Source: an uncultured Sulfitobacter sp. (GTDB lineage Bacteria > Pseudomonadota > Alphaproteobacteria > Rhodobacterales > Rhodobacteraceae). Taken from it: a stretch of DNA of 6,972 nt. The notes below the pieces were generated by a model. That model was not told the DNA's origin and did not search any database. It saw nothing but the letters and a program-made list of their open reading frames with translations. Where the stretch lies: positions 1-6,972 of the forward strand of contig CALAIJ010000309.1 of NCBI GenBank assembly GCA_937923365.1, read 5' to 3'. The translations under genes were made by a program, and so were the position numbers. Positions 1-6,050 of the stretch are shown here, piece by piece. Within the stretch, counting starts at the first letter, position 1. Each line of letters starts with the position of its first letter.

Positions 1-25
1 TGGCTGCGCCACATGACCTTTTGCA

Positions 26-57
26 CACAGTGCATTCACCTGCGTGAATGCACTGTG
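26..57 (-). terminator. Perfect 14-bp inverted repeat at the tRNA 3' end, possible terminator or processing hairpin
   Basis: The left arm cacagtgcattcac (26-39) and right arm gtgaatgcactgtg (44-57) are perfect reverse complements around a 4-base loop. In the minus-strand tRNA transcript the stem begins inside the encoded CCA (56-58), so the hairpin sits directly on the mature tRNA end. The stem is strong enough to stop polymerase, but the bases after it on the minus strand read gcaaaagg and not a T-run, so it is not a textbook intrinsic terminator. It may instead protect or position the 3' end for processing. The structure is seen directly; the function is inferred. Confidence 0.45.
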
Positions 58-132
58 GTAGGCCCGGCAGGACTTGAACCCGCAACCAAAGCGTTATGAG
101 CGCTCTGCTCTAACCAATTGAGCTACAGGCCC
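56..132 (-). tRNA. tRNA with CAT anticodon, probably tRNA-Ile2 (lysidine type), otherwise elongator tRNA-Met
   Basis: Read on the minus strand this is a complete 77-nt cloverleaf with encoded CCA. The acceptor is GGGCCTG/CGGGCCT, the D stem GCTC/GAGC, the anticodon stem GAGCG/CGCTT around loop CTCATAA, and the T stem GCGGG/CCTGC around TTCAAGT, with discriminator A73. The anticodon is CAT. It is not an initiator: it has a normal D loop and lacks three G-C pairs at the base of the anticodon stem. The GGGCCTG acceptor, the GAGCAG step and the TGGTT variable loop resemble isoleucine tRNAs, which favours Ile2, where TilS turns C34 into lysidine to read AUA. Wobble pairs occur at 1-72, 6-67, 27-43 and 51-63; a G-U first pair is unusual. 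The tRNA call is firm and the amino acid about 60:40. Confidence 0.93.
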
Positions 133-143
133 GCCACAAAACG

Positions 144-172
144 TGGGTATTCAGCAGCGCGCGTCAGGTCAA
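144..172 (-). promoter_or_regulatory. Candidate promoter of the tRNA gene
   Basis: On the minus strand TTGACC (172-167) matches the alphaproteobacterial -35 element well. After 17 bases comes TACCCA (149-144), a poor -10 match. Transcription would begin near 137, a few bases before the tRNA 5' end at 132, which is a normal arrangement. The -35 is convincing and the -10 is not. Confidence 0.35.
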
Positions 173-182
173 GAGGGGATGA

Positions 183-210
183 TTGTGCTGCCCAAAGATC
201 GCGCTATGGT
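183..210 (+). promoter_or_regulatory. Weak candidate promoter for the membrane-protein gene
   Basis: TTGTGC (183-188) and TATGGT (205-210) are separated by 16 bases, which would place the transcript start roughly 20-25 bases before the chosen ATG at 240. Both boxes match the consensus only partly, so this is a suggestion. Confidence 0.2.
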
Positions 211-239
211 GCGGCTATTCTTTGACAAGGACGTCGGGC

Positions 240-710
240 ATGACGCGATCCACATCTCTGCCTTTGGGCCGCATGATCTTGCGTTATCTCGGTGTGACCG
301 TTCTGACTGCGGTGGGCGTTGCCGCGGTATATTACGCTTTGGGCGCGCTCTTTGCCCTGCGGCCGTCTACGGGCGGGGGCATCGCAGTTGCAATTGTTCC
401 TGCGATGGATGCGGGCACAACCTTTGCGCGCCGGACCAACAGGCTGCCCGGTAAGGCCGAGGCGTGGAAGCTCTCTTGCGTTCTGTTTGCAACCCATGTG
501 GTGTTCGCGGGCGCCGTTGTTGCGGCTTGGGCAGCGGCAACTGGCGGCACAGGGATCGCGCCAGCTATTGCACTGCTGCAAAATGCGGGGGGCATTGGGG
601 CACTTGCGCTGATCGCTGTGGTCTATTTTCTGGCGACACGTTTCTTTTTTGGCGCTGGCGCAAAAAGTGAACAGCGCCGTGCCGCGCGGGTCGCGGGCAA
701 AGGCAAATAG
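240..710 (+). CDS. Small multi-pass membrane protein, possibly of the ABZJ_00895 family
   Basis: The product is a 156-residue integral membrane protein of unknown function. Hydrophobic segments lie near residues 12-39, 77-100 and 116-138, with a shorter apolar stretch around 45-58 followed by a basic patch (ARRTNR). The tail after residue 140 is Lys/Arg-rich and probably cytoplasmic. The pattern of a first helix, then a short P-x-M-D-A-G segment, an R-x-P-G linker and a Trp-led helix recalls the uncharacterised ABZJ_00895 family seen in Rhodobacterales; this is from memory. I chose the ATG at 240 because AAGGA at 227-231 lies 8 bases ahead. An in-frame TTG at 183 would add 19 unconvincing residues, and the ATG at 273 would remove 11 but has no good ribosome site. 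The gene is divergent from the tRNA and appears monocistronic. Confidence 0.75.
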   Translation: MTRSTSLPLGRMILRYLGVTVLTAVGVAAVYYALGALFALRPSTGGGIAVAIVPAMDAGTTFARRTNRLPGKAEAWKLSCVLFATHVVFAGAVVAAWAAATGGTGIAPAIALLQNAGGIGALALIAVVYFLATRFFFGAGAKSEQRRAARVAGKGK

Positions 711-918
711 CGGCTGGTGCCTGCGATGCGGCCAGGAAACCCGGCCCTTCGCCCTTCGAAACAGCCCGTTTTTAAAGTTTTTGCTTCAAACGGGCAAAAA
801 GTGCCTGTTTCCACTTGACGTCATAGGGCATCAGACGGCCATATGTGGGAAACCTGTGGGCATATTGCAACCATAGGGAAAATGAAGACTACATATAGTT
901 TGCTGGGGGGCAACGAGC
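711..918 (+). other. Intergenic region with overlapping hairpins and a short tandem motif
   Basis: This 208-bp spacer has no credible ORF. It holds an 8-bp inverted repeat, gcccgttt (764-771) with aaacgggc (788-795), and an overlapping, mutually exclusive 7-bp repeat, tttttgc (778-784) with gcaaaaa (794-800). Neither is followed by a clean T-run, so this may be a weak terminator for the upstream gene or part of a leader for the downstream one. TTGACG at 815-820 is a good -35 candidate, but nothing near the right spacing is a good -10. Closer to the next gene TGTGGG occurs twice (844-849 and 855-860) at an 11-bp interval, flanked by atatg and catat. A promoter for the OmpA gene must lie here, but I cannot place it. 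Confidence 0.4.
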
Positions 919-2100
919 ATGGGACTTTCAAAGAGCAGTATTTTACTGGTTGGCGCCATTGCGGCTGTCGGCTTTGGTGCGGGGGCATCCATGGTGATGC
1001 TGAACGTGCCGGAGCGGATTGCGGTCTGGAACGCGCCGCAAGAGCCGTCACTTGACACGGGCGGGACATCCTTTTCACTGACCGATCAGGCCGCGGCGGC
1101 CTCTTCGGAGACCGCAGGCCAGTCGGCGCAGGTACTGGCCGCATTGCAAAGCCTTGAAAATGCCCGCCAGAGCGAAGAAGTCTCGCGCGGGCAGACGGAC
1201 GATTTGCTGCAAGTCGCACCGCAAGTGCAGCCCGAACCGACAGCGTCGCGCCAGGTGGCCGTCGCAGATCAGGCAGCGTCGGCCGCATTTTTCAAAGAGT
1301 CGCAGGCGAAACTGGCGGCACAGGACACCTGTGGCGATGATCTGCGCGCCCTGGCCGCCAACACTAGGATCTACTTTCCCAGAAGTGGCCTGTCCGGCAC
1401 AAGCCAAGGGCTTGCCGCGGCACGTCTGATCGGGCAGGTGGCCCGCGACTGCCCCGGATTTACGATACAGGTGGAAGGGCATTCCGACCCGTCGGGTGAC
1501 CCTGTGATCAACCAGCGACTGAGCGAAGAGCGCGCCGCATCGGTGATCTCGCGGTTGGCCTCGGGGGGGATTGATACCTCCAACATGATCGCGAAAGGGT
1601 ACGGCGATACGCGTCCTTCCGGCGTGACAGGCCCCGAAGGCGATGCCTTCTATGACCGCCGCGTCGAGTTTTCCATCGTTGAGAACCTGCAACAGGCCAG
1701 CCTCGGGACGGCCACGCAGACATGGCAGAACACCTCGCAGCCTGCCAGCAGCTGTGTGCAGGCGTTGGAGCGTCAAGCCAGTGCGTCGCGGGTGTTCTTT
1801 GCGCCGCGCGCCATCACCGCGAACCCGACCGATATGGAAACAGCACAGAACCTTGCCGGTCTTGCCGCCCGCTGTGACGGGGTCCGCTTGCGTCTGGTCG
1901 GGCACTATTCCGATCAGCCGGGCAGCCGCGAAAGCGCCACCACCGCCCGCCTGCGCGCACTCGCCATGATGAGCGCGCTTGCGGCGGGAGGAGCAGACAG
2001 CCAAAGAATCCTGATCGGGTCTTCTTCCGAATCCATCGGTATTCCCGGTCAGCCCGGTTTGCCCAAAGGCCGGATCGAGTTCCAGATCATCACCGATTAA
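919..2100 (+). CDS. OmpA family envelope protein with two tandem OmpA-like modules
   Basis: The product has 393 residues. Residues 6-28 form a hydrophobic N-terminal segment, either a signal peptide or an uncleaved inner-membrane anchor. Residues 40-130 are Ala/Gln/Glu-rich and probably extended or helical. Module 1 (about 138-255) is a canonical peptidoglycan-binding OmpA domain: V-E-G-H-S-D-P-S-G (185-193), N-Q-R-L-S-E-E-R (198-205), K-G-Y-G-D (226-230) and D-R-R-V-E-F (246-251). Module 2 (about 279-393) follows the same order but is degenerate: G-H-Y-S-D-Q-P-G, T-A-R-L-R-A and G-R-I-E-F. Each module opens with a cysteine pair 40 residues apart, C138/C178 and C279/C319, suggesting one disulfide per module in the periplasm. 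The start has a G-run at 905-910 eight bases upstream. The likely role is to tether the envelope to the cell wall; module 2 may bind weakly or have another partner. Confidence 0.92.
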   Translation: MGLSKSSILLVGAIAAVGFGAGASMVMLNVPERIAVWNAPQEPSLDTGGTSFSLTDQAAAASSETAGQSAQVLAALQSLENARQSEEVSRGQTDDLLQVAPQVQPEPTASRQVAVADQAASAAFFKESQAKLAAQDTCGDDLRALAANTRIYFPRSGLSGTSQGLAAARLIGQVARDCPGFTIQVEGHSDPSGDPVINQRLSEERAASVISRLASGGIDTSNMIAKGYGDTRPSGVTGPEGDAFYDRRVEFSIVENLQQASLGTATQTWQNTSQPASSCVQALERQASASRVFFAPRAITANPTDMETAQNLAGLAARCDGVRLRLVGHYSDQPGSRESATTARLRALAMMSALAAGGADSQRILIGSSSESIGIPGQPGLPKGRIEFQIITD

Positions 2101-2130
2101 GGGGTGCAGCGCACCGCCTGACAGAAAATG

Positions 2131-2151
2131 AAGGGGCCTTCGGGCCCCTTT
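2131..2151 (+). terminator. Rho-independent terminator after the OmpA-family gene
   Basis: aaggggcc (2131-2138) pairs perfectly with ggcccctt (2143-2150) around a TTCG loop, a very stable tetraloop. Only three T residues follow the GC part, but the A/T ends of the stem extend it. It lies 30 bases past the stop codon and separates this gene from purM. Confidence 0.85.
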
Positions 2152-2169
2152 ATGCATCGCGGCGGATGG

Positions 2170-2198
2170 TTGCGGGGACACATCTGATCAGGTATCGC
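2170..2198 (+). promoter_or_regulatory. Weak candidate promoter for purMN
   Basis: TTGCGG (2170-2175) and TATCGC (2193-2198) are 17 bases apart, between the terminator at 2131-2151 and the purM start at 2229. A promoter is expected in this gap, since a terminator precedes it. The box matches are only partial and no purine riboswitch or clear operator is visible. Confidence 0.25.
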
Positions 2199-2228
2199 TG
2201 CCGCAATCTTATTCAACGGGGCTGAGCC

Positions 2229-3275
2229 ATGACAAAGAACGGCATCACGTACGCAGACGCAGGCGTGGACATCGACGCAGGCAACGCCTTGATCGACCGG
2301 ATCAAACCTGCGGCCAAGCGCACCTCGCGTCCCGGCACAATGGCGGGACTGGGCGGCTTCGGCGCGCTTTTTGACCTGAAAGGGGCCGGGTACGAAGACC
2401 CTATTCTGGTTGCGGCAACGGACGGCGTTGGCACCAAGTTGCGTATCGCCATCGACACCGGCAACGTGGACAGCATCGGCATTGATCTGGTGGCCATGTG
2501 CGTCAACGATCTGGTGTGCCAAGGGGCAGAGCCGTTGTTTTTCCTCGACTATTTTGCCACTGGCAAGCTTGAGCTGGAGGAAGCCACGCGCATCATCAAC
2601 GGCATCGCCAAAGGCTGCGAACTGTCCGGCTGCGCACTGATCGGCGGAGAGACCGCCGAGATGCCCGGCATGTACCACGCAGGCGACTTTGACCTTGCGG
2701 GGTTCTCCGTGGGCGCGATGGAGCGCGGCATGGACTTGCCTGCCAACGTGGTGGCGGGGGATGTGCTGCTTGGCATGGCCTCTGACGGGGTGCATTCGAA
2801 CGGCTACTCACTGGTGCGCAAGATTGTCGAACTGTCCGGCCTCGGGTGGGAGGATACCTGTCCATGGGACGACACGGCCACCTTGGGTGCGGCCTTGCTG
2901 ACGCCCACAGCACTTTATGTGAAACCTGCCATTGCCGCGATCAAACAGGCGGACACGGTGCATGCGCTGGCCCATATCACCGGCGGCGGCCTGACCGAGA
3001 ACCTGCCGCGTGTATTGCCAGAAGGTTTGGGCGCCGACATTGATCTGGATGCGTGGACCTTGCCGCCGGTCTTCCAGTGGCTTGCCGCCCAAGGGGGCTT
3101 GGCCGAGGCCGAGATGCTCAAGACCTTCAACACGGGCGTCGGCATGGTGGTCGCGGTCGCCGCGGACAAGGTCGAGGCAGCACAGGATGCTCTGTCCAGC
3201 CAGGGCCATGCGGTGTTCCGGATCGGCACAGTGACCAAAGGCGACGGCGTGCGCTACACGGGCAGCCTGCTTTGA
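2229..3275 (+). CDS. purM: Phosphoribosylformylglycinamidine cyclo-ligase (AIR synthetase)
   Basis: PurM uses ATP to close formylglycinamidine ribonucleotide into aminoimidazole ribonucleotide, the fifth step of cytoplasmic de novo purine synthesis. The 348 residues match the usual size. Family motifs run in order: G-G-F-G-A (42-46), D-G-V-G-T-K (65-70), C-V-N-D-L (91-95), F-L-D-Y-F-A (105-110), G-G-E-T-A-E-M-P-G (139-147), [10 protein letters not shown] (185-194), H-I-T-G-G-G (249-254) and N-T-G-V-G-M (301-306). All ATP- and substrate-binding signatures appear intact. The ATG is supported by GGGG at 2218-2221, seven bases upstream. The stop codon overlaps the start of purN, so the two genes almost certainly share a transcript and are translationally coupled. 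A fully functional enzyme is expected. Confidence 0.98.
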   Translation: MTKNGITYADAGVDIDAGNALIDRIKPAAKRTSRPGTMAGLGGFGALFDLKGAGYEDPILVAATDGVGTKLRIAIDTGNVDSIGIDLVAMCVNDLVCQGAEPLFFLDYFATGKLELEEATRIINGIAKGCELSGCALIGGETAEMPGMYHAGDFDLAGFSVGAMERGMDLPANVVAGDVLLGMASDGVHSNGYSLVRKIVELSGLGWEDTCPWDDTATLGAALLTPTALYVKPAIAAIKQADTVHALAHITGGGLTENLPRVLPEGLGADIDLDAWTLPPVFQWLAAQGGLAEAEMLKTFNTGVGMVVAVAADKVEAAQDALSSQGHAVFRIGTVTKGDGVRYTGSLL

Positions 3276-3868
3276 GCACAGGCGTTGCGATTTTTGTCTC
3301 TGGCGGTGGCTCCAACATGCGCGCGCTGGTGGACAGCATGGATGCGGGCCACCCTGCGCGCCCCGCTGTTGTGCTGTCCAACAATGCGGACGCAGGCGGG
3401 ATTGCCTGGGCAAAAGCGCAGGGGATCGCGACAGAGGTGGTCGATCACCGCCCCTACGGAGAGGACCGCGCGGCATTTGAGGTGGCGATCAACACAGCCC
3501 TCGCGCCGCACGCCCCTGACATGATTTGCCTTGCAGGCTTCATGCGTATCCTGACGGGCGGGTTTATAGAGGGCTGGCGCGGGCGGATGATCAATATCCA
3601 CCCATCGCTCTTGCCCAAATACAAGGGCCTGCACACCCATGCCCGTGCCCTGGCCGCAGGAGACACCGCGCATGGCTGCACCGTCCACGAAGTGACTGCC
3701 GCACTGGATGACGGACCTATTCTGGGGCAGGCCGCCTTGCAGGTCGCACCTCAGGATACCGCCGACACACTCGCGGCACGGGTGTTGAAGCTGGAACACC
3801 GGCTATACCCTGCGGTTCTGCGCCGCTTTGCTGCGGGGGATCGCACACGCATAAGTATTGCAGGCTGA
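3272..3868 (+). CDS. purN: Phosphoribosylglycinamide formyltransferase (GAR transformylase)
   Basis: PurN transfers the formyl group of 10-formyltetrahydrofolate to glycinamide ribonucleotide, the third step of de novo purine synthesis. Translation from TTG at 3272 gives 198 residues, the normal length. The phosphate-binding S-G-G-G-S-N is at 10-15. The catalytic Asn and His lie in I-N-I-H-P-S-L-L-P (N108, H110) and the catalytic Asp is D146 in L-D-D-G-P-I. These match E. coli N106, H108 and D144 with a constant offset of two. The TTG is chosen because it sits just before the first beta strand (V-A-I-F-V) and the next in-frame ATG (3317) would delete part of the S-G-G-G-S-N-M motif. The TTG overlaps the purM TGA (3273-3275) with no clear ribosome site of its own, implying reinitiation by ribosomes finishing purM. 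Confidence 0.95.
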   Translation: MSTGVAIFVSGGGSNMRALVDSMDAGHPARPAVVLSNNADAGGIAWAKAQGIATEVVDHRPYGEDRAAFEVAINTALAPHAPDMICLAGFMRILTGGFIEGWRGRMINIHPSLLPKYKGLHTHARALAAGDTAHGCTVHEVTAALDDGPILGQAALQVAPQDTADTLAARVLKLEHRLYPAVLRRFAAGDRTRISIAG

Positions 3869-3942
3869 CTGGTCAAAGCGCGGCAGGTCCTGTAGGCAAG
3901 GCCCATTGCACGTCCGCACGTTAAAGGCCTGACGAGACACTG

Positions 3943-5100
3943 ATGAAAACAATCACCACGACTGATGAGCTGGCGGCCTATTGCACCGCTGCTGCCGCCC
4001 ATGACTACGTTACCGTCGACACGGAATTCCTGCGCGAGCGGACGTATTACTCCAAGCTTTGTCTTGTTCAACTGGCCATGCCCGGTGAGGACGACAGCAA
4101 TGCGGTTCTGGTAGACCCGCTTGCGAATGGCATCTCGCTGGAGCCGCTTTACGCCCTGTTCCGTGACCCTTCGGTGGTGAAAGTGTTTCACGCTGCACGA
4201 CAGGATCTGGAAATCTTCTTTGTGGATGCCGAGGTTTTCCCGGAGCCACTCTTTGATACCCAGGTCGCGGCAATGGTCTGCGGCTTTGGCGATCAGGTCG
4301 GCTATGAAACGCTGGTGCGCAAGATTGCCCAGCAGGGGGTCGATAAGTCCTCGCGCTTTACCGATTGGTCGCGGCGGCCTTTGAGCGACGCGCAAAAGAC
4401 CTATGCTTTGGCGGATGTCACCCACTTGCGGCAGGTCTACGAGTTCCTGCGCGACAAGCTGGAAGAGACAGGCCGCGCACGCTGGGTGGCCGAAGAGCTG
4501 GAAGTGCTGACCACGCCCGGCACCTATATCACCGCGCCGCGCGATGCCTGGAAGCGGGTGAAAACGCGCACCAACTCTCCCAAATTTTTGGCGATCGTGC
4601 GCGAGCTGGCCGCCTACCGCGAGGAACACGCGCAGGCCCGCGACGTGCCGCGCAACCGTGTGTTCAAGGACGATGCCTTGGTCGAACTGGCCAGCCTCAA
4701 GCCCAAGAACGCAGAAGAACTTGGCCGCGCGCGCTTGTTGCAGCGCGAGGGGCGTAAATCGGCCGTCGCCGACGAGATTTTGGCAGCTGTGGCACGCGGT
4801 GTCGCCTGCGCGCCCGAAGACATGCCAAAGCCGGACCGCAGCCGTGAAAAGCTGCAGGTGAACCCCGCGCTTGCCGATCTGCTACGCGTTTTGCTGAAAG
4901 GCAAAACCGAAGAGACAGGTGTCGCGGCCAAGCTGATCGCCTCGGCGGCTGATCTGGACGGTATCTCTGCCGGATTGCGCGATGTGCCTGCTCTCAAAGG
5001 CTGGCGGCGTGATGTGTTTGGCGCCGATGCGCTGCGGCTCTGCGCCGGAGAGATCGCACTGACCGCCAAAGGCGCACAGGTCAAAGTTGTCGAAGTTTAA
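3943..5100 (+). CDS. rnd: Ribonuclease D
   Basis: RNase D is a 3'-to-5' exoribonuclease that trims the 3' ends of tRNA precursors and other small stable RNAs. The 385 residues carry the full DEDDy active site. ExoI is D26 and E28 in V-D-T-E-F-L. ExoII is D88 in A-A-R-Q-D-L-E-I-F. ExoIII is Y154 and D158 in Y-A-L-A-D-V. These residues bind the two catalytic metal ions. An HRDC nucleic-acid-binding domain follows at about 205-290, with R-N-R-V-F-K-D-D-A-L (237-246) and L-K-P-K-N (252-256) as landmarks. The rest is a helical C-terminal region. The ATG has only a weak purine-rich site ahead of it. The gene lies 74 bp after purN with no terminator between, so read-through from purMN is possible. 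RidA follows 18 bp downstream. Confidence 0.97.
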   Translation: MKTITTTDELAAYCTAAAAHDYVTVDTEFLRERTYYSKLCLVQLAMPGEDDSNAVLVDPLANGISLEPLYALFRDPSVVKVFHAARQDLEIFFVDAEVFPEPLFDTQVAAMVCGFGDQVGYETLVRKIAQQGVDKSSRFTDWSRRPLSDAQKTYALADVTHLRQVYEFLRDKLEETGRARWVAEELEVLTTPGTYITAPRDAWKRVKTRTNSPKFLAIVRELAAYREEHAQARDVPRNRVFKDDALVELASLKPKNAEELGRARLLQREGRKSAVADEILAAVARGVACAPEDMPKPDRSREKLQVNPALADLLRVLLKGKTEETGVAAKLIASAADLDGISAGLRDVPALKGWRRDVFGADALRLCAGEIALTAKGAQVKVVEV

Positions 5101-5118
5101 TCAAAGGAAATCACGATC

Positions 5119-5466
5119 ATGAGCGATATCACACGCCACCACACCAACCAGCGGATGAGCCAGATCGTCCAGCACGGGGATACGATCTACCTTGCCGGCC
5201 AAGTCGGCACTGCAGGGGCAAGCGTGGCGCAGCAGACGCAAGATTGTCTGGACCAGATCGATACTTTGCTGGCCGAGGTCGGCAGTGACAAGTCGCGCAT
5301 CCTGCAGGCGATCATCTGGCTGGACGATATGAAGGACTTTGCCGAAATGAACGGTGTTTGGGACGCTTGGGTTCCCGAGGGTGCTGCACCTGCGCGCGCC
5401 TGCGGCGAAGCGAAGCTGGCCAAGCCGGAGTTCACGGTCGAGATCATCGTGACCGCTGCGGCGTAA
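5119..5466 (+). CDS. RidA family protein (YjgF/YER057c/UK114 fold)
   Basis: The protein has 115 residues and belongs to the RidA superfamily. Characterised members form trimers and hydrolyse reactive enamine/imine intermediates, such as 2-aminoacrylate made by PLP enzymes. Visible landmarks are Y-L-A-G-Q-V-G (24-30), the helix Q-T-Q-D-C-L-D-Q-I-D (39-48), I-I-W-L-D-D-M (65-71), M-N-G-V-W-D-A-W-V (77-85) and P-A-R-A (91-94). R93 corresponds to the carboxylate-binding Arg of active RidA and E108 to the conserved Glu near the C terminus, so activity is plausible. Its subgroup (true RidA or a Rid2-7 type) cannot be settled by eye. The start has a good AAAGGAAA site at 5103-5110. It lies 18 bp after rnd, so the two are probably co-transcribed and end at the terminator at 5492-5516. 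Confidence 0.95.
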   Translation: MSDITRHHTNQRMSQIVQHGDTIYLAGQVGTAGASVAQQTQDCLDQIDTLLAEVGSDKSRILQAIIWLDDMKDFAEMNGVWDAWVPEGAAPARACGEAKLAKPEFTVEIIVTAAA

Positions 5467-5491
5467 ACCTGCCGCATTGAAATGTCGTGAA

Positions 5492-5516
5492 GCGCCACCT
5501 TGCGAGGTGGCGTTTT
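5492..5516 (+). terminator. Rho-independent terminator of the rnd-ridA unit
   Basis: cgccacct (5493-5500) pairs perfectly with aggtggcg (5505-5512) around a TGCG loop, followed by TTTT (5513-5516). It lies about 25 bases after the ridA stop codon. The lipoprotein gene converges from the other side and ends at 5532. On the minus strand the hairpin is followed by cttcacg, so it should work mainly for the plus strand. Confidence 0.9.
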
Positions 5517-5531
5517 GCAAAGGTCCTTACC

Positions 5532-6050
5532 CTAGCGGCGGGCAACCTGGGCGTTGCGCAGGCCTTCAACGCGGATGCTGCGCACGCCTGCCAACTGCTG
5601 GTCGGTCAGCTTACGTGCTGCGACCACTTCGCGCGTCGGCTTGGCCCCGACGGGCGTCGGTCGGGCTGGGCGCTCCCCTTCAAGGCGGTAAGTCAACACG
5701 CCTTTGACGGGTTCTTCCTCGTCATTGGTCGGGGTCAGACGCACGTTGTAGATGCCTTGCCGCGCGGCCAGACCTGTGACGCGCAAAATGGCACCACCGG
5801 GGACCCGCTCGACCACCAAGCTGGTCACTTGGTCAAAAGGGGTGCCTGCATAGACGTCCTCTTTGGCGCGGTCGCGCTGGAACAGGCCGCCACGCCGCGG
5901 GATCAGTGGATTGACGGCTTCGGTGCTTTCGGCAACGGCGGCAGGCTGGCCGCGGCCAAACCAGTTCACCGGATTGATCCGGCTGTCCGCAAAGCCACAA
6001 GCAGTCAGGACCGTCGAGGCCACGATAAGTCCGGTAAGTGATTTGCGCAT
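5532..6050 (-). CDS. Predicted outer-membrane lipoprotein of unknown function
   Basis: The 172-residue product starts M-R-K-S-L-T-G-L-I-V and has a lipoprotein signal peptide with lipobox L-T-A-C, making C18 the lipidated residue. Gly and not Asp at +2 favours sorting to the outer membrane. The mature protein begins with a short segment carrying S-R-I-N-P-V-N-W-F-G-R (24-34), a motif I recall from uncharacterised Rhodobacterales lipoproteins. A compact, probably beta-rich domain with no cysteines follows (about 75-130), then a Pro/Arg-rich linker and a basic C-terminal tail. I recognise no catalytic motif. The reading frame stays open a further 66 codons upstream, but that part is unlike a protein N terminus and would bury the signal peptide. 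The ATG at 6050 has GAGG only three bases ahead, a tight spacing. It is divergent from the sufE-type gene. Confidence 0.85.
   Translation of the reverse strand: MRKSLTGLIVASTVLTACGFADSRINPVNWFGRGQPAAVAESTEAVNPLIPRRGGLFQRDRAKEDVYAGTPFDQVTSLVVERVPGGAILRVTGLAARQGIYNVRLTPTNDEEEPVKGVLTYRLEGERPARPTPVGAKPTREVVAARKLTDQQLAGVRSIRVEGLRNAQVARR

Noticed and set aside
1..132. Integration site (att) at the tRNA
   Set aside because: The inverted repeat beside the tRNA is not a copy of the tRNA 3' end, there is no integrase gene, and I found no second copy of the tRNA end in the window.
1075..2181. A 368-codon open frame on the minus strand opposite the OmpA gene
   Set aside because: It lies fully antisense to a gene with clear domain motifs, is rich in Arg, Gly, Cys and His as shadow frames in GC-rich DNA usually are, and shows no recognisable motif.
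2097..2795. A 232-codon minus-strand frame opposite purM
   Set aside because: It is a shadow of purM with biased composition and no domain pattern, and it would run through the terminator at 2131-2151.
3053..3271. An ATG at 3053 that would extend PurN by 73 residues
   Set aside because: The extra residues come from an alternative frame of purM, are Arg/Gly-rich and precede the true first strand of PurN; the TTG at 3272 gives the normal family length.
3869..3942. A terminator or promoter between purN and rnd
   Set aside because: No hairpin with a T-run is visible. TTGCAC at 3906-3911 lacks a usable -10, and the short CACGT direct repeat is too small to claim.
3751..4629. A 292-codon minus-strand frame opposite purN and rnd
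   Set aside because: It is antisense to two well-supported genes and its composition is that of a shadow frame.
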